Source of the DNA: Arthrobacter sp. 9V
GTDB taxonomy: Bacteria > Actinomycetota > Actinomycetes > Actinomycetales > Micrococcaceae
Direction: 5' to 3'
Assembly (NCBI RefSeq): GCF_902506065.1
Contig: NZ_LR732912.1
Coordinates: 1,224,387 to 1,288,386 of the forward strand
DNA length: 64,000 nucleotides
A program made the position numbers and the translations under genes. Positions 1 to 8,977 of this stretch are shown piece by piece (the stretch's first letter is position 1; each line of letters begins with the position of its first letter). Under the pieces are notes generated by a model. It was not told the DNA's origin. It worked only from the letters and a program-made list of their open reading frames with translations, and ran no database searches.

Positions 1-9
1 GGTTTATTC

Positions 10-15
10 AAGGAG
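10..15 (+). promoter_or_regulatory. Ribosome binding site of rpsM
   Basis: An AAGGAG-type Shine-Dalgarno sequence lies about 10 nt before the ATG at 26. It confirms the start of S13. The operon promoter must lie before the window. Confidence 0.7.
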
Positions 16-25
16 TACTGCCACT

Positions 26-403
26 ATGGCTCGTCTCGCTGGCGTAGACATTCCCCGCGAAAAGCGGTTGGAAATTGCGCTTACTTACATCTACGGCGTG
101 GGCAAGACCCGTGCACACGAAACCCTGGCTGCCACCGGCATCAGCGCTGACGTTCGCGTCAAGGACCTGACTGACGCCGAGCTGGTCCAGCTGCGTGACT
201 ACATTGAAGGCAACTACAAGGTTGAGGGTGACCTTCGCCGCGAGGTAGCCGCTGACATCCGCCGCAAGGTAGAGATCGGCAGCTACGAAGGCCTGCGCCA
301 CCGCAAGGGCCTGCCCGTACGCGGACAGCGTACGAAGACCAACGCTCGTACCCGTAAGGGCCCGAAGCGCACCGTCGCCGGCAAGAAGAAGGCCGGACGT
401 TAA
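26..403 (+). CDS. rpsM: 30S ribosomal protein S13
   Basis: S13 of the small-subunit head, which contacts the P-site tRNA and the large subunit through bridge B1. The 125-residue product has the normal length. It begins [14 protein letters not shown], carries the helix-hairpin-helix segment around IYGVGKTRA, and ends in the usual basic tail ([14 protein letters not shown]). It is the first gene seen of the rpsM-rpsK-rpoA-rplQ cluster, and the upstream part of the operon (rpmJ, infA) lies outside the window. rpsK follows after about 50 nt with its own RBS. Identification is by direct recognition of the sequence. Confidence 0.98.
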   Translation: MARLAGVDIPREKRLEIALTYIYGVGKTRAHETLAATGISADVRVKDLTDAELVQLRDYIEGNYKVEGDLRREVAADIRRKVEIGSYEGLRHRKGLPVRGQRTKTNARTRKGPKRTVAGKKKAGR

Positions 404-454
404 TCCCTCGGGATTGATCCGGTTTTCCCCCGATAACTTTCTGTAGGAGAAACA

Positions 455-856
455 ATGCCCCCGAAGACTCGTGGAGCGGTTCGTAAGCCGCGTCGCAAGG
501 ATAAGAAGAATATTGCGCTTGGCCAGGCGCACATCAAGAGCACCTTTAACAACACCATCGTGTCCATCACGGACCCGAACGGTGCTGTAATCTCATGGGC
601 TTCCGCCGGTGAGGTTGGCTTCAAGGGCTCCCGTAAGTCCACCCCGTTCGCTGCCCAGATGGCTGCCGAAGCTGCTGCAAAGCGCGCTCAGGAGCACGGT
701 CTGCGCAAGGTTGACGTATTCGTCAAGGGCCCGGGATCCGGACGCGAAACCGCTATCCGTTCGCTTCAGGCCGCTGGCCTCGAGGTTGGCTCCATCCAGG
801 ACGTCACCCCCAGCGCCCACAACGGTTGCCGCCCGCCGAAGCGCCGCCGCGTCTAA
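455..856 (+). CDS. rpsK: 30S ribosomal protein S11
   Basis: S11 of the small-subunit platform, near the mRNA exit. The 133-residue product has the full family length, with the core motif [20 protein letters not shown], the [13 protein letters not shown] segment and the conserved C-terminus [12 protein letters not shown]. The ATG follows TAGGAGAAACA, a clear RBS. In many bacteria rpsD (S4) comes next; here it is absent and a long hairpin (870-935) stands between rpsK and rpoA. Confidence 0.98.
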   Translation: MPPKTRGAVRKPRRKDKKNIALGQAHIKSTFNNTIVSITDPNGAVISWASAGEVGFKGSRKSTPFAAQMAAEAAAKRAQEHGLRKVDVFVKGPGSGRETAIRSLQAAGLEVGSIQDVTPSAHNGCRPPKRRRV

Positions 857-869
857 TTAGGTCTTCCCC

Positions 870-935
870 GCCTGACCGGCCGGGCCTGCTATGGATGGTT
901 TCGATCATCCATCAGCATGGCCCGGCTGGTCAGGC
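870..935 (+). promoter_or_regulatory. Long imperfect hairpin between rpsK and rpoA
   Basis: GCCTGACC at 870-877 pairs with GGTCAGGC at 928-935. GCCGGGCC and TGGATG on the left match GGCCCGGC and CATCCA on the right, around the loop GTTTCGAT. The result is a stem of more than 25 pairs with small bulges. No U-run follows, so a strong terminator is unlikely. An RNA processing site, stabiliser or attenuator of rpoA is more likely. It occupies the position where rpsD sits in the E. coli alpha operon. Confidence 0.75.
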
Positions 936-1005
936 TGGAAACCGAAGCCGATTTCCACCACCTGTGTTGCGTCATATAGCGGATGCTCGCCGAAAGGAAA
1001 CCTAA

Positions 1006-2016
1006 GTGCTCATTGCACAGCGCCCCACCCTGTCTGAAGAAGTTGTATCCGAGAACCGCTCCCGTTTCATCATTGAACCGTTGGAGCCGGGCTTCGGCTA
1101 CACCCTCGGAAACTCCCTCCGCCGTACCCTGCTCTCCTCCATCCCCGGTGCCGCTGTAACCAGCATCCGGATCGATGGCGTGCTGCACGAGTTCACCACG
1201 GTTCCGGGTGTCAAGGAAGATGTCACCGAGATCATCCTGAACATCAAGAACCTTTCGGTTTCCTCCGAGCACGATGAGCCGGTTGTTGCTTACCTGCGCA
1301 AGCAGGGCCCCGGAGTCGTCACCGCCGCGGACATCGCTCCGCCGGCCGGCGTCGAATTCCACAACCCGGATCTGCACATTGCCACACTGAACTCGAAGGG
1401 CAAGTTCGAACTCGAACTGACCATCGAGCGCGGCCGTGGCTACGTTTCGGCAGCTCAGAACAAGTCCGGCGACTCCGAGATCGGCCGTATTCCGGTTGAC
1501 TCGATCTACTCGCCGGTCATGAAGGTAACTTTCCGCGTGGAAGCTACCCGTGTTGAGCAGCGCACCGACTTCGACAAGCTCATTGTCGACGTCGAGACCA
1601 AGCAGGCCATCGCCCCGCGCGATGCTGTTGCTTCCGCAGGCACCACCTTGGTGGAACTGTTCGGTCTGGCTCGTGAGCTGAACACCGCAGCTGAAGGTAT
1701 CGAGATTGGCCCGTCGCCGACGGACGCTGCCCTGGCAGCTGACATGGCTCTGCCGATCGAGGATCTGGACCTCACCGTCCGTTCCTACAACTGCCTCAAG
1801 CGTGAGGGCATCCACACCGTGGGTGAACTCGTTGCCCGCTCCGAGGCTGACCTGATGGACATTCGTAACTTCGGTGCGAAGTCCATTGACGAGGTCAAGG
1901 CAAAGCTCGTGGAACTGGGTCTGTCCCTCAAGGACTCCCCTCCCGGTTTCGATCTCGCAGCCCGCGCCGCAGCCATCGAAGAGGACGACGCCGCGTTCAG
2001 CGACGACGAGCTCTAA
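1006..2016 (+). CDS. rpoA: DNA-directed RNA polymerase alpha subunit
   Basis: Alpha subunit, which nucleates assembly of the RNA polymerase core and contacts activators and UP elements. The 336-residue product starts with GTG ([12 protein letters not shown]) after the RBS GAAAGGAAA. The N-terminal dimerisation domain shows [18 protein letters not shown]; the C-terminal domain shows the helix-hairpin-helix region with [12 protein letters not shown] and [15 protein letters not shown]. An acidic tail ([12 protein letters not shown]) ends the protein, as is common in actinobacteria. rplQ follows after 66 nt. Confidence 0.98.
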   Translation: MLIAQRPTLSEEVVSENRSRFIIEPLEPGFGYTLGNSLRRTLLSSIPGAAVTSIRIDGVLHEFTTVPGVKEDVTEIILNIKNLSVSSEHDEPVVAYLRKQGPGVVTAADIAPPAGVEFHNPDLHIATLNSKGKFELELTIERGRGYVSAAQNKSGDSEIGRIPVDSIYSPVMKVTFRVEATRVEQRTDFDKLIVDVETKQAIAPRDAVASAGTTLVELFGLARELNTAAEGIEIGPSPTDAALAADMALPIEDLDLTVRSYNCLKREGIHTVGELVARSEADLMDIRNFGAKSIDEVKAKLVELGLSLKDSPPGFDLAARAAAIEEDDAAFSDDEL

Positions 2017-2082
2017 ACAGCAGATCTTGGCCGCCGGGTCCAGCGATGGACCTGACCGGCTTACATAACAGGAGAAATAACT

Positions 2083-2643
2083 ATGCCTACCCCCACTAAG
2101 GGTCCGCGCCTCGGAGGCGGCCCGGCTCACGAGCGCCTGATGCTCGCGAACCTGGCAGCTGCTCTCTTTGAGCACAAGCGCATCACCACCACGGTTACCA
2201 AGGCCAAGCGCCTTAAGCCGTACGCAGAGCGTCTGGTCACCTTCGCCAAGCGTGGCGACCTCGCTTCCCGCCGCCGCGTTCTCGGCCTGATCAGCGACAA
2301 GGGCGTTGTCCACGAGCTGTTCACCGACATCGCCGGCGCCGTTGCCAACCGCGATGGTGGCTACACCCGCATCACCAAGATCGGCAACCGCAAGGGCGAC
2401 AACGCTCCCATGGCTGTCATCGAGCTCGTTCTCGAGCCGGTTTCCCCCAAGCAGGCTGTTGTTGCTGAAGCAACCGCCGCTGCTGCCAAGGCTGCTCCGG
2501 CTGCCGAAGCTCCGGCTGCTGAGGAAGAGGTTGTAGAGACCGAAGCTGCTGAAACCGAAGAGGCTCCGGCCGCTGAGGCTGAGGCTCCGGAAGCTGAAGC
2601 TGCTGAAACCGAAGAGGCTCCGGCCGCTGAGGACAAGAAGTAA
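2083..2643 (+). CDS. rplQ: 50S ribosomal protein L17 with acidic Ala/Glu-rich tail
   Basis: L17 of the large subunit, near the exit tunnel. Residues 1-120 form the normal L17 domain ([51 protein letters not shown]). About 65 further residues are almost only Ala, Glu, Pro, Val and Thr, against about 120 residues for a typical bacterial L17. The tail is encoded partly by an exact 37-bp direct duplication (2542-2578 and 2596-2632), so it grew by repeat expansion. Similar low-complexity tails are known on L17 of Micrococcaceae; their role is unclear. The operon's terminator-like hairpin lies inside the next gene. Confidence 0.97.
   Translation: MPTPTKGPRLGGGPAHERLMLANLAAALFEHKRITTTVTKAKRLKPYAERLVTFAKRGDLASRRRVLGLISDKGVVHELFTDIAGAVANRDGGYTRITKIGNRKGDNAPMAVIELVLEPVSPKQAVVAEATAAAAKAAPAAEAPAAEEEVVETEAAETEEAPAAEAEAPEAEAAETEEAPAAEDKK
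2542..2632 (+). repeat. 37-bp direct duplication within rplQ tail
   Basis: The 37 bases from 2542 to 2578 recur exactly at 2596-2632, 54 bp apart and in frame. They encode [12 protein letters not shown] twice in the L17 tail. Confidence 0.95.
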
Positions 2644-2662
2644 TTCACTGAATTCTTCCCAG

Positions 2663-2676
2663 TAGACTTAAGTCTA
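2663..2676 (+). promoter_or_regulatory. Leaderless-type promoter -10 of truA
   Basis: TAGACT (2663-2668) lies 7 nt before the ATG at 2676, so transcription would begin at or beside the start codon. No Shine-Dalgarno sequence is present. The -10 overlaps a 12-bp palindrome, AGACTTAAGTCT (2664-2675). No good -35 was found. Confidence 0.6.
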
Positions 2677-3566
2677 TGAACGAACAAAAGCCCGCTGCCC
2701 CCGTTTTGGGGGGCGGCGGGCTTTTGCGTGTCCGGCTTGATCTTTCGTACGACGGTGGCCCTTTCAACGGGTGGGCTCTGCAGCCGGGTCTTCGGACCGT
2801 TCAAGGATCCCTTGAAGAGGCTTTGGCGCTCCTTATGCAGCGACCAGTTCGCGTCACCGTTGCCGGTCGCACTGACGCCGGCGTACACGCCCGCGGCCAA
2901 GTGGTTCACCTGGACCTGAGCGAAGCCGAGTGGCTCTCACTGCCGCGTGGGCACGAACTTGATCCCGGCGTCGCGCTCTTGAGGCGGCTCCGCGGCGCAT
3001 TGAGCCGGATTCTCGGTGACCTTACCGGAGCTGTTGAAGTGCACGACGCCGGTCTGGCGCCGGAAGGTTTTGACGCTCGCTTTTCGGCCCTGTGGCGAAG
3101 GTACAGTTACCGGATTGCAGACGGTCCTGAACGCTGGGACCCTGTTCTGCGTGGCATCACATTGTGGCACAAAGCGCCCTTGGACGTTGCGCACATGAAT
3201 ACCGGTGCGCGTTCGCTGCTGGGGCTTCAGGATTTCCGTTCATACTGCAAGCCGCGCGAAGGCGCCACCACCATCCGTGAGCTGCAAGAGTTCTCGTTTG
3301 CCCGTGCCAGCGACGGCGTCATTGTTGCCACCGTTCAGGCTGATGCGTTTTGCCACAACATGGTGCGGTCCCTTGTAGGTTCCGCCTTGCGTGTGGGGGA
3401 GGGCTTGGAAACTCCTGCGTGGCTGTACTCGCGCCTCCTGGAGCGTCAGCGCGATGCCAAGTCCGTTCTTGCTGCACCGCACCCTCTGGTGCTGGAAGAA
3501 GTTGCGTACCCTTCGGATAGCGATCTGCTGGCCCGGGCCGAACTGACGCGGGCCCGACGCGCATAA
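2676..3566 (+). CDS. truA: tRNA pseudouridine(38-40) synthase TruA
   Basis: Converts uridines 38-40 of the tRNA anticodon stem-loop to pseudouridine. The 296-residue product has DLSYDGGPFNGW near the N-terminus, the catalytic Asp in VAGRTDAGVHARGQ, and QADAFCHNMVRSLVGSALRVG near the C-terminus. The ATG at 2676 is supported by a -10 box 7 nt upstream (leaderless). However, codons 4-17 form a 17-bp terminator-like hairpin, and TruA homology starts only around LLRVRLDLSYDGG. A TTG at 2724 is therefore an alternative start that would drop 16 residues. Linkage of truA to rplQ is usual in actinobacteria. Confidence 0.93.
   Translation: MNEQKPAAPVLGGGGLLRVRLDLSYDGGPFNGWALQPGLRTVQGSLEEALALLMQRPVRVTVAGRTDAGVHARGQVVHLDLSEAEWLSLPRGHELDPGVALLRRLRGALSRILGDLTGAVEVHDAGLAPEGFDARFSALWRRYSYRIADGPERWDPVLRGITLWHKAPLDVAHMNTGARSLLGLQDFRSYCKPREGATTIRELQEFSFARASDGVIVATVQADAFCHNMVRSLVGSALRVGEGLETPAWLYSRLLERQRDAKSVLAAPHPLVLEEVAYPSDSDLLARAELTRARRA
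2686..2725 (+). terminator. Terminator-like hairpin overlapping the 5' end of truA
   Basis: AAAAGCCCGCTGCCCCC (2686-2702) pairs over 17 positions, with one G-U pair, with GGGGGCGGCGGGCTTTT (2709-2725). The stem has the A-run/T-run form of an intrinsic terminator and would end the ribosomal protein operon. It lies inside the first codons of truA if the ATG at 2676 is used. Confidence 0.8.
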
Positions 3567-3610
3567 CTCTTTCCGATCGCGACAATGCAACTTGTCAGGA
3601 CATGGGAGGA

Positions 3611-3641
3611 CCCCCTCCCGGCTCTGGGTACCGGAAGGGGG
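3611..3641. terminator. Hairpin between convergent truA and tadC
   Basis: CCCCCTCCCGG (3611-3621) and CCGGAAGGGGG (3631-3641) form an 11-bp stem with one mismatch between two convergent genes. It could serve as a terminator for both strands. No strong T-run follows on either side. Confidence 0.5.
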
Positions 3642-3706
3642 CCGTTGTGGCACCTCGTGGTCTGGGATCCGCGAAGTGCCGGTCTGTAGGGCAGAACGCC
3701 AGAGCC

Positions 3707-4597
3707 CTAAAATGTACCGGCTAAATTACTCATCACATTGATGACGGCCGGACCCATGATGACGATGAACAGTACTGGCAGGATGCAGAACATCAAGGGG
3801 AAAAGAACCTTTACCGGCAGTTTCATCGCCTGCTCTTCAGCCCTTTGGCGTCGCCTGATACGCATTTGCTTGGCTTGCGTCCGCAGGACATTCGCAATCG
3901 CGATCCCGTAGGTGTCGGCTTGAACTATGGCCCCGACAAATGCCCTGAGGTCATGGACGTCCACACGCTCGGCCAGAGCAACGTAAGCTTCCTTGCGGCT
4001 GCGTCCTGCCTGCATGTCCTGCAGTGTTCGAAGCATTTCCATGGCCAGCGGTCCCGAGCCATTCTGCCCGGCCCTGGACATGGCTCCTTCAAAACCAAGG
4101 CCGGCCTCGACGGAGATCAGCATCTGGTCCAGAGTATTGGGTAACTCAGTCTGGATGGCTTTCTGCCGTTCGGCAGCGCGGCCGTGGATGAGCAGGTCAG
4201 GGAGGAAGTACACCAGCAACACTGCGGCCAGGTACAACAGGAAACCCTGGCCCGACGGGGCTCTCAGAAAGAACAACAGTCCCACGAGTCCTGCTCCCAG
4301 GGCCAGCGCCGGTTTGACGATCAGGAGGCGTCCAAGGGGCATACCTGCTGGTCGGCCCAACCTTGCCAGCAACTTGTCCAGCCAGATGGTGTATCCCTTG
4401 GGGGTCAGCTTGGCGCCTAGGCGATGCAGGTTGAATGATGACGCCTGTGCACCCAAATCGGTGGCCATTCCGGCGCTTCGACTCAAGTTGGTGCGAACGG
4501 TCGCAAGGCCGGTACGGTCCACTGAAATGAAGGCCCACGCCATAAAGGCGATGGGAACTACGATTAATGCGACGGATACCCATGCAATAGCACTCAT
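3707..4597 (-). CDS. tadC: Type II secretion F family protein, TadC-like inner-membrane platform
   Basis: Inner-membrane platform protein of the Tad/Flp pilus assembly machine, which works with TadB and the CpaF ATPase. The 296-residue product has an N-terminal membrane helix (residues 4-25), a pair of central helices (about 92-140), the T2SSF cytoplasmic domain with LPNTLDQMLISVEAGLGFEG, and a C-terminal helix near LMFCILPVLFIVIMGPAVIN. It is the last gene of the tad operon, 9 nt after tadB. TadC is chosen over TadB because of its distal place and the DQMLISVEAG motif; the two families are paralogous. Confidence 0.88.
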   Translation of the reverse strand: MSAIAWVSVALIVVPIAFMAWAFISVDRTGLATVRTNLSRSAGMATDLGAQASSFNLHRLGAKLTPKGYTIWLDKLLARLGRPAGMPLGRLLIVKPALALGAGLVGLLFFLRAPSGQGFLLYLAAVLLVYFLPDLLIHGRAAERQKAIQTELPNTLDQMLISVEAGLGFEGAMSRAGQNGSGPLAMEMLRTLQDMQAGRSRKEAYVALAERVDVHDLRAFVGAIVQADTYGIAIANVLRTQAKQMRIRRRQRAEEQAMKLPVKVLFPLMFCILPVLFIVIMGPAVINVMSNLAGTF

Positions 4598-4606
4598 GGT
4601 TACTCC

Positions 4607-5557
4607 CTAGAACTTGATCTTGACGACACGGCTGAGCCAAAACGAGCCCAAGCCTAGAAGGACCACGGCAACCACCAGCATGATCCAGCCCACGGGATGC
4701 GTGAAGAGGGGTTGGATGTACGTCCCGTTGGCGAGGCTGAGGTACAAAAACATGCCGGTCGGCAGCGCTATGAGCACATACGCAGAAAGCCGGCCTTCCG
4801 CGCTGAGTGCCCGCACTTGGCCCTTTATTTGAGATCGCTCGCGAATCGTTTCAGCCACCTGGTCCAATACCTCGGCCAAGTCGCCCCCCACTTCACGGTG
4901 AATTTCGACAGCCTGCGTAGCCCAAAGGAAGTCCTCGCTGTGGAGACGCGAGGCCGCATCCAGGAGCGCGTGGCGTAGATCGCGCCCCAGACGTACTTCT
5001 CCTACGATCCTGGCAAACTCTTCCTTGGTAGGTGACTGTGCCTCCAGAGCCACAGCATCGACAGCCCGGAGTAGACTATGGCCGGCCCGCATGCTGCCGG
5101 ACAGCATTTGCAGGGTGTCACCCAGCTGAGCTTCGAACTGCGCCCTGCGTCGGGATGTCATGAAGCTCAAAACCATGCGTGAACCGATGGGCACTACGAT
5201 TCCGAAAAGTACTCCCACCAGGAGGCCACCCAGGATGAAGCCGACGACGGCGCCAGTGAATGTAGCGCAGATGACAAACAGCACGTAGTCAGCCGGCCGC
5301 ATCCTGGAGCCCGCCTGCTCCAGCAGAATTCTGGTTCCTGAGGCACGGGTTGCCGAAACGGAGCCATCAACCAGCGCGACGGCGGAATTAGTGACTCGGG
5401 TCAGTACGGAACTTTGGCTGCCGGCATTGGGACGTCTCCGCGACAAAGCGATGGACGAGTTCCTCGAGCGTGGGATGAGAAATATTCCGGTGACCAAAGC
5501 CGCAATTCCGAGGAGTATCCCACCGATGAGCAGCAGGGGGCTGGTTGCGGTGATCAT
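4607..5557 (-). CDS. tadB: Type II secretion F family protein, TadB-like inner-membrane platform
   Basis: Second platform protein of the Tad pilus, likely a partner of TadC and the CpaF ATPase. The 316-residue product has an N-terminal membrane helix (LLLIGGILLGIAALVTGIFL), helices around 90-130, the T2SSF domain with QLGDTLQMLSGSMRAGHSLL, and terminal helices (ALPTGMFLYLSL, GWIMLVVAVVLLGLG). The start overlaps the cpaF stop by 4 nt (ATGA), so translation is probably coupled. Confidence 0.88.
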   Translation of the reverse strand: MITATSPLLLIGGILLGIAALVTGIFLIPRSRNSSIALSRRRPNAGSQSSVLTRVTNSAVALVDGSVSATRASGTRILLEQAGSRMRPADYVLFVICATFTGAVVGFILGGLLVGVLFGIVVPIGSRMVLSFMTSRRRAQFEAQLGDTLQMLSGSMRAGHSLLRAVDAVALEAQSPTKEEFARIVGEVRLGRDLRHALLDAASRLHSEDFLWATQAVEIHREVGGDLAEVLDQVAETIRERSQIKGQVRALSAEGRLSAYVLIALPTGMFLYLSLANGTYIQPLFTHPVGWIMLVVAVVLLGLGSFWLSRVVKIKF

Positions 5558-6996
5558 CGCTGTCCACCGCCAGCCACCATCGATCCGAAAACGGCTGGTG
5601 AGATATGGATACCCAAATCCGCAAAGTGATCTACGAACCGTGGCCGCACTCCTGTAGGAACCGGCTTGCCAAGGAAACGACCATTTGCGTCCATGCCCGC
5701 TGAGTAATCGAAGGTGAAGGCATCCTGCAAGGTGACAACGTCACCTTCCATGCCCTGAACTTCAGTCACGTGCGTGATGCGACGGGTTCCATCGCGTAAA
5801 CGTGAAATTTGTACGACCAGGTTCACCGCGGACGAAATTTGCTCTCTGATGGCCCGGAGCGGCAAATCCATACCAGCCATGAGCACCAACGTTTCGAGGC
5901 GGGCGATCGCATCGCGTGGTGAGTTGGCGTGCACTGTGGAAATGGAGCCGTCATGGCCGGTGTTCATGGCCTGCAGCATGTCCAAGGCTTCGCCGCCACG
6001 AACTTCGCCCACCACGATCCGGTCCGGGCGCATGCGCAGTGAGTTGCGCACCAAGTCCCGGATGGCAATCTCACCCTTTCCCTCGATGTTGCTTGGTCGG
6101 CTTTCCAACCGGACAACGTGCGATTGCTGGAGCTGCAGTTCTACTGCGTCTTCGATAGTGACGATGCGTTCATCTGAAGGCAGAAACGATGAGAGGACGT
6201 TCAGGAGTGTTGTCTTTCCCGTTCCAGTACCGCCAGAGACGATGATGTTCAGCCGAGCCTGCACACAAGCGTGAAGCAGTTCCGTGATCTCCGGGCTCAT
6301 GGTTCCCAACTGGATGAGATTCTGGGCTGTCAGCGGAACGCGGCCAAACTTTCGAATCGTCAGTGACGATCCATTGATGGCAAGCGGAGGAATAATCGCA
6401 TTGACTCGGGATCCGTCCGAAAGCCGTGCGTCCACCAGAGGAGAGGACTCGTCTATACGGCGACCAACTTTAGAGACAATCCGCTCAATGATTCGGCGAA
6501 GATGCTCTTCAGAGCTGAAATGGACGTTGGTCAAGTGAAGTTTTCCGGCAATTTCCACGTAGACCTTGTCGGCACCGTTCACCATAATCTCCGTGACGTC
6601 CTTGTCGTCAAGGAACCGCTGAAGCGGCCCAAGACCAAGAACGTCGTCAGCGATTTCCTGGACCAGGCGTTGTCTCTCCTGGGAGGTCAGTGGAATGTCG
6701 TCTTCATCAATGACGGCCCGGAGTTCCTCTTTGACGTAACGATGGAGTTCCGCCTCATCCAGTGTGGTGTCTGAAATTCGGGAACCCATACGATCAAACA
6801 ACGCTGAACTGGTGCGTTCCTTGACTGCCGACAACGCTTGGCTGGAGTCCTCGGTAGTTCCTCCTGATCCCGTTGAATCGGCGATGTAGTCAGGGGTGTG
6901 AGTTGCTGGCCCTGCCCACGGATCACCCAATGTTGAGGTACCCGGGGTCTCAACTTCCAGGCCCCGAACAGTCTGAAGGCGTTTTGCGAGGTTCAC
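5554..6996 (-). CDS. cpaF: CpaF/TadA family secretion ATPase of the Tad pilus
   Basis: Hexameric ATPase that drives Flp pilus extrusion and, in some systems, retraction. The preferred start is the GTG at 6996 ([16 protein letters not shown]), which overlaps the cpaE stop as GTGA and gives 480 residues. An in-frame extension up to 7182 would run inside cpaE and is rejected. Visible motifs are Walker A GGTGTGKT (residues 255-262), the Asp/Glu box [12 protein letters not shown], Walker [10 protein letters not shown] (about 326-334) and the His box with STVHAN (352-357). About 80 N-terminal residues are a variable linker. Confidence 0.95.
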   Translation of the reverse strand: MNLAKRLQTVRGLEVETPGTSTLGDPWAGPATHTPDYIADSTGSGGTTEDSSQALSAVKERTSSALFDRMGSRISDTTLDEAELHRYVKEELRAVIDEDDIPLTSQERQRLVQEIADDVLGLGPLQRFLDDKDVTEIMVNGADKVYVEIAGKLHLTNVHFSSEEHLRRIIERIVSKVGRRIDESSPLVDARLSDGSRVNAIIPPLAINGSSLTIRKFGRVPLTAQNLIQLGTMSPEITELLHACVQARLNIIVSGGTGTGKTTLLNVLSSFLPSDERIVTIEDAVELQLQQSHVVRLESRPSNIEGKGEIAIRDLVRNSLRMRPDRIVVGEVRGGEALDMLQAMNTGHDGSISTVHANSPRDAIARLETLVLMAGMDLPLRAIREQISSAVNLVVQISRLRDGTRRITHVTEVQGMEGDVVTLQDAFTFDYSAGMDANGRFLGKPVPTGVRPRFVDHFADLGIHISPAVFGSMVAGGGQR

Positions 6997-8189
6997 TTGA
7001 CTACCGCCCTTCGGTGCAGCTGCTTGTGCGGCCGTTCTTCCCAACCTGGCTTGAACCGCTCCACGAGCTGACGGAGACCGCGGAGCGTGACATCCTTTGT
7101 TCCGTCCTGCAGCACAGGAATGCCACGATTGGTTGAGTAGGGGAGTGAACGGGACCGTGGCAGGGTGACATCCACCGGACATCCAATGGTTGCTTCCACA
7201 TCGACCAACGTGAGCCCGCTGCGCTTGTCGGCGAAGTTCAGGACAACGTGGCGCTGTTCGGGGACCAGCCCGATCTCGTCCAGAATCTCAAGACCATTCC
7301 GCAGTCCTCTGATGCTCGGGATATCCATTCCACAAACCCATACGACATCGGACGCACGTTCGAGAGTAGCCAGGACGTTCTCACCAAGGCCCGGTGCAGT
7401 ATCCACAATCACGTAGTCGAATTCCCTGGCCAGTTGTTCCAGGAGGTGCCCCACCTGTTCCGCCGATATCTGTTCTATCTGGGAGGGGCTGCGGGGTGCG
7501 CAGAGGGCATAAATCCCGGCAGGGTGGACAGAGAGATATGACTTCAGCACCATGCTGTCCTGGACTGCCGCGCCGGTCACAGCGTCCGCGATTGTCCTAT
7601 CCGGGTCTATGAGAAGTCCGGAGGCAACATCGCCGAACTGGAGATCCAAATCGGCGATGACCACCCGCATGGGAGAGGTACGCCCCAAACCAATAGCGAG
7701 GTTGGTTGAGATAGTCGTCTTGCCTACTCCGCCCTTGGGCGACATGACCGCGATAATGCGCCCTCCCTGTGGCCCTGCGTCTACTTGTGCACCCAAGCCC
7801 CTGCGACGCCCGGCAGCTGCGAGGCTTGCACGCTCCAACAGCGCTCGAATGGTGCCCGAATCCGCGGACGGCTCCAACAAGTCACGGATCCCTGCGCGCA
7901 TTGCCGGCAGCGCCACCTCGGCTGCATCCGTCGACGCGAGCACTACGCTGATCTCCGGATACTGAAGGTCGAACAGACTGGCCAGGCGAATGGCGTCTTC
8001 TGCCTGCAGGCCGGGACCAAGGACAAGGACTTCCAACAGCTGACCTGACAACACGCGCAGGACATCGTCGGGGCCTTGCGGCAAGTAATCGGCAATGATG
8101 GACTGCACGTCGCCGTGCATGCCCGAAGCTGCTTGCCTTACGCGCCTTTCGAACTCAACATCAGCCGTGATGACTAGAAAGCGGCTCAT
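6993..8189 (-). CDS. cpaE: CpaE/TadZ-like pilus localisation ATPase
   Basis: ParA/MinD-like ATPase that positions the Tad pilus machine. The 398-residue product has an N-terminal receiver-like domain (residues 1-120) and a MinD-type domain with the deviant Walker A KGGVGKTT (152-159), Walker A' ADLDLQFGDVA, and Walker B YVIVDTAPGLGEN. The receiver-like domain lacks an obvious phosphorylatable Asp, as is common for TadZ. Its start overlaps the cpaB stop by 4 nt, and its own stop overlaps the cpaF GTG. Confidence 0.93.
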   Translation of the reverse strand: MSRFLVITADVEFERRVRQAASGMHGDVQSIIADYLPQGPDDVLRVLSGQLLEVLVLGPGLQAEDAIRLASLFDLQYPEISVVLASTDAAEVALPAMRAGIRDLLEPSADSGTIRALLERASLAAAGRRRGLGAQVDAGPQGGRIIAVMSPKGGVGKTTISTNLAIGLGRTSPMRVVIADLDLQFGDVASGLLIDPDRTIADAVTGAAVQDSMVLKSYLSVHPAGIYALCAPRSPSQIEQISAEQVGHLLEQLAREFDYVIVDTAPGLGENVLATLERASDVVWVCGMDIPSIRGLRNGLEILDEIGLVPEQRHVVLNFADKRSGLTLVDVEATIGCPVDVTLPRSRSLPYSTNRGIPVLQDGTKDVTLRGLRQLVERFKPGWEERPHKQLHRRAVVK

Positions 8190-8932
8190 TGGAGTACCTC
8201 TGCCTTCTTGATGGTGACGCGTGCGCTTTCCTGAGCTTCTGCAGGTTCTTTTGTCAGCCAGATGTCCCCGTACTTGGCGCCGTAAACAATCTTGGTTGCG
8301 TCCAGATCGCTACGGGCCAGGGTCACGATGAACGAACCTTCCGGCAGTTGGGTATTGGCCTGCTCGGAGCTTGCCTGGGCTGTATTGCTATTTCGCCCGG
8401 TGGCCCGCTGAACGCTGGTCACCAGGACTTTGTGGAAGACGAGCTGCGCTGATGCCTCAGATTCGGCCTGCCCGGATTGGCCAAGCAGCACCATGACGCC
8501 CACGGTGTCGCCGGCAGCCAGACGCCCGCCCACCACACGCTGGGCATCGAGTTGAACTGAAACTTCTTGAAGACCGTCGGGCACCGGGACCGAACCCGGA
8601 GCCGCCAGGCTGGTGGGATCCACCAGGCGGTTTCCCAGCAAGGCCTCACCGGGCATGAGCTCTGCTCCGGCGACTTTGCCTTCCATCCCGGACAGACTCT
8701 TGAGCGCTCCGTTGGGAACAGAAGCCGAAGGTAGGGAAGTGAGCTTGACAGCGGACTTGATCTGCTGGAGATCCGAGCCCTCGGGGACTTGACTCTGAAC
8801 GACGAGGACGTCAACAGGCTGGAGGTCCTTTTGTGCCCGTGCGTCTGCTGCTTGTACGTATGTGACCAGTAGCAGCGTGCCGACTATTGCCAGCACCACC
8901 GCGACTATGCCTCCCAGTAGGCGAGTTTTCAC
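8186..8932 (-). CDS. cpaB: CpaB/RcpC-like Flp pilus assembly protein with SAF domain
   Basis: Pilus assembly protein anchored at the outer face of the membrane. The 248-residue product has one N-terminal membrane helix (residues about 7-29, GIVAVVLAIVGTLLLVTYV) and then a SAF/beta-clip domain (VDVLVVQSQVPEG, MPGEALLGNRLVDP, RLAAGDTVGVMVLLG). In diderm bacteria CpaB acts with the secretin; no secretin gene is present here, in keeping with a monoderm. The RBS AAGGAGAAATCA precedes the ATG at 8932. Confidence 0.9.
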   Translation of the reverse strand: MKTRLLGGIVAVVLAIVGTLLLVTYVQAADARAQKDLQPVDVLVVQSQVPEGSDLQQIKSAVKLTSLPSASVPNGALKSLSGMEGKVAGAELMPGEALLGNRLVDPTSLAAPGSVPVPDGLQEVSVQLDAQRVVGGRLAAGDTVGVMVLLGQSGQAESEASAQLVFHKVLVTSVQRATGRNSNTAQASSEQANTQLPEGSFIVTLARSDLDATKIVYGAKYGDIWLTKEPAEAQESARVTIKKAEVLQ

Positions 8933-8977
8933 TTGATTTCTCCTTTAGTGCAATGGAGTTTTCTCCCAGATTGGTTA

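Noticed and set aside
889-2313. 474-codon minus-strand frame across rpoA
   Set aside because: It is antisense to rpoA and rplQ and shows no known domain.
6997-7182. Longer N-terminus for CpaF
   Set aside because: It would lie wholly inside cpaE; the GTG at 6996 has the GTGA overlap seen elsewhere in this operon.
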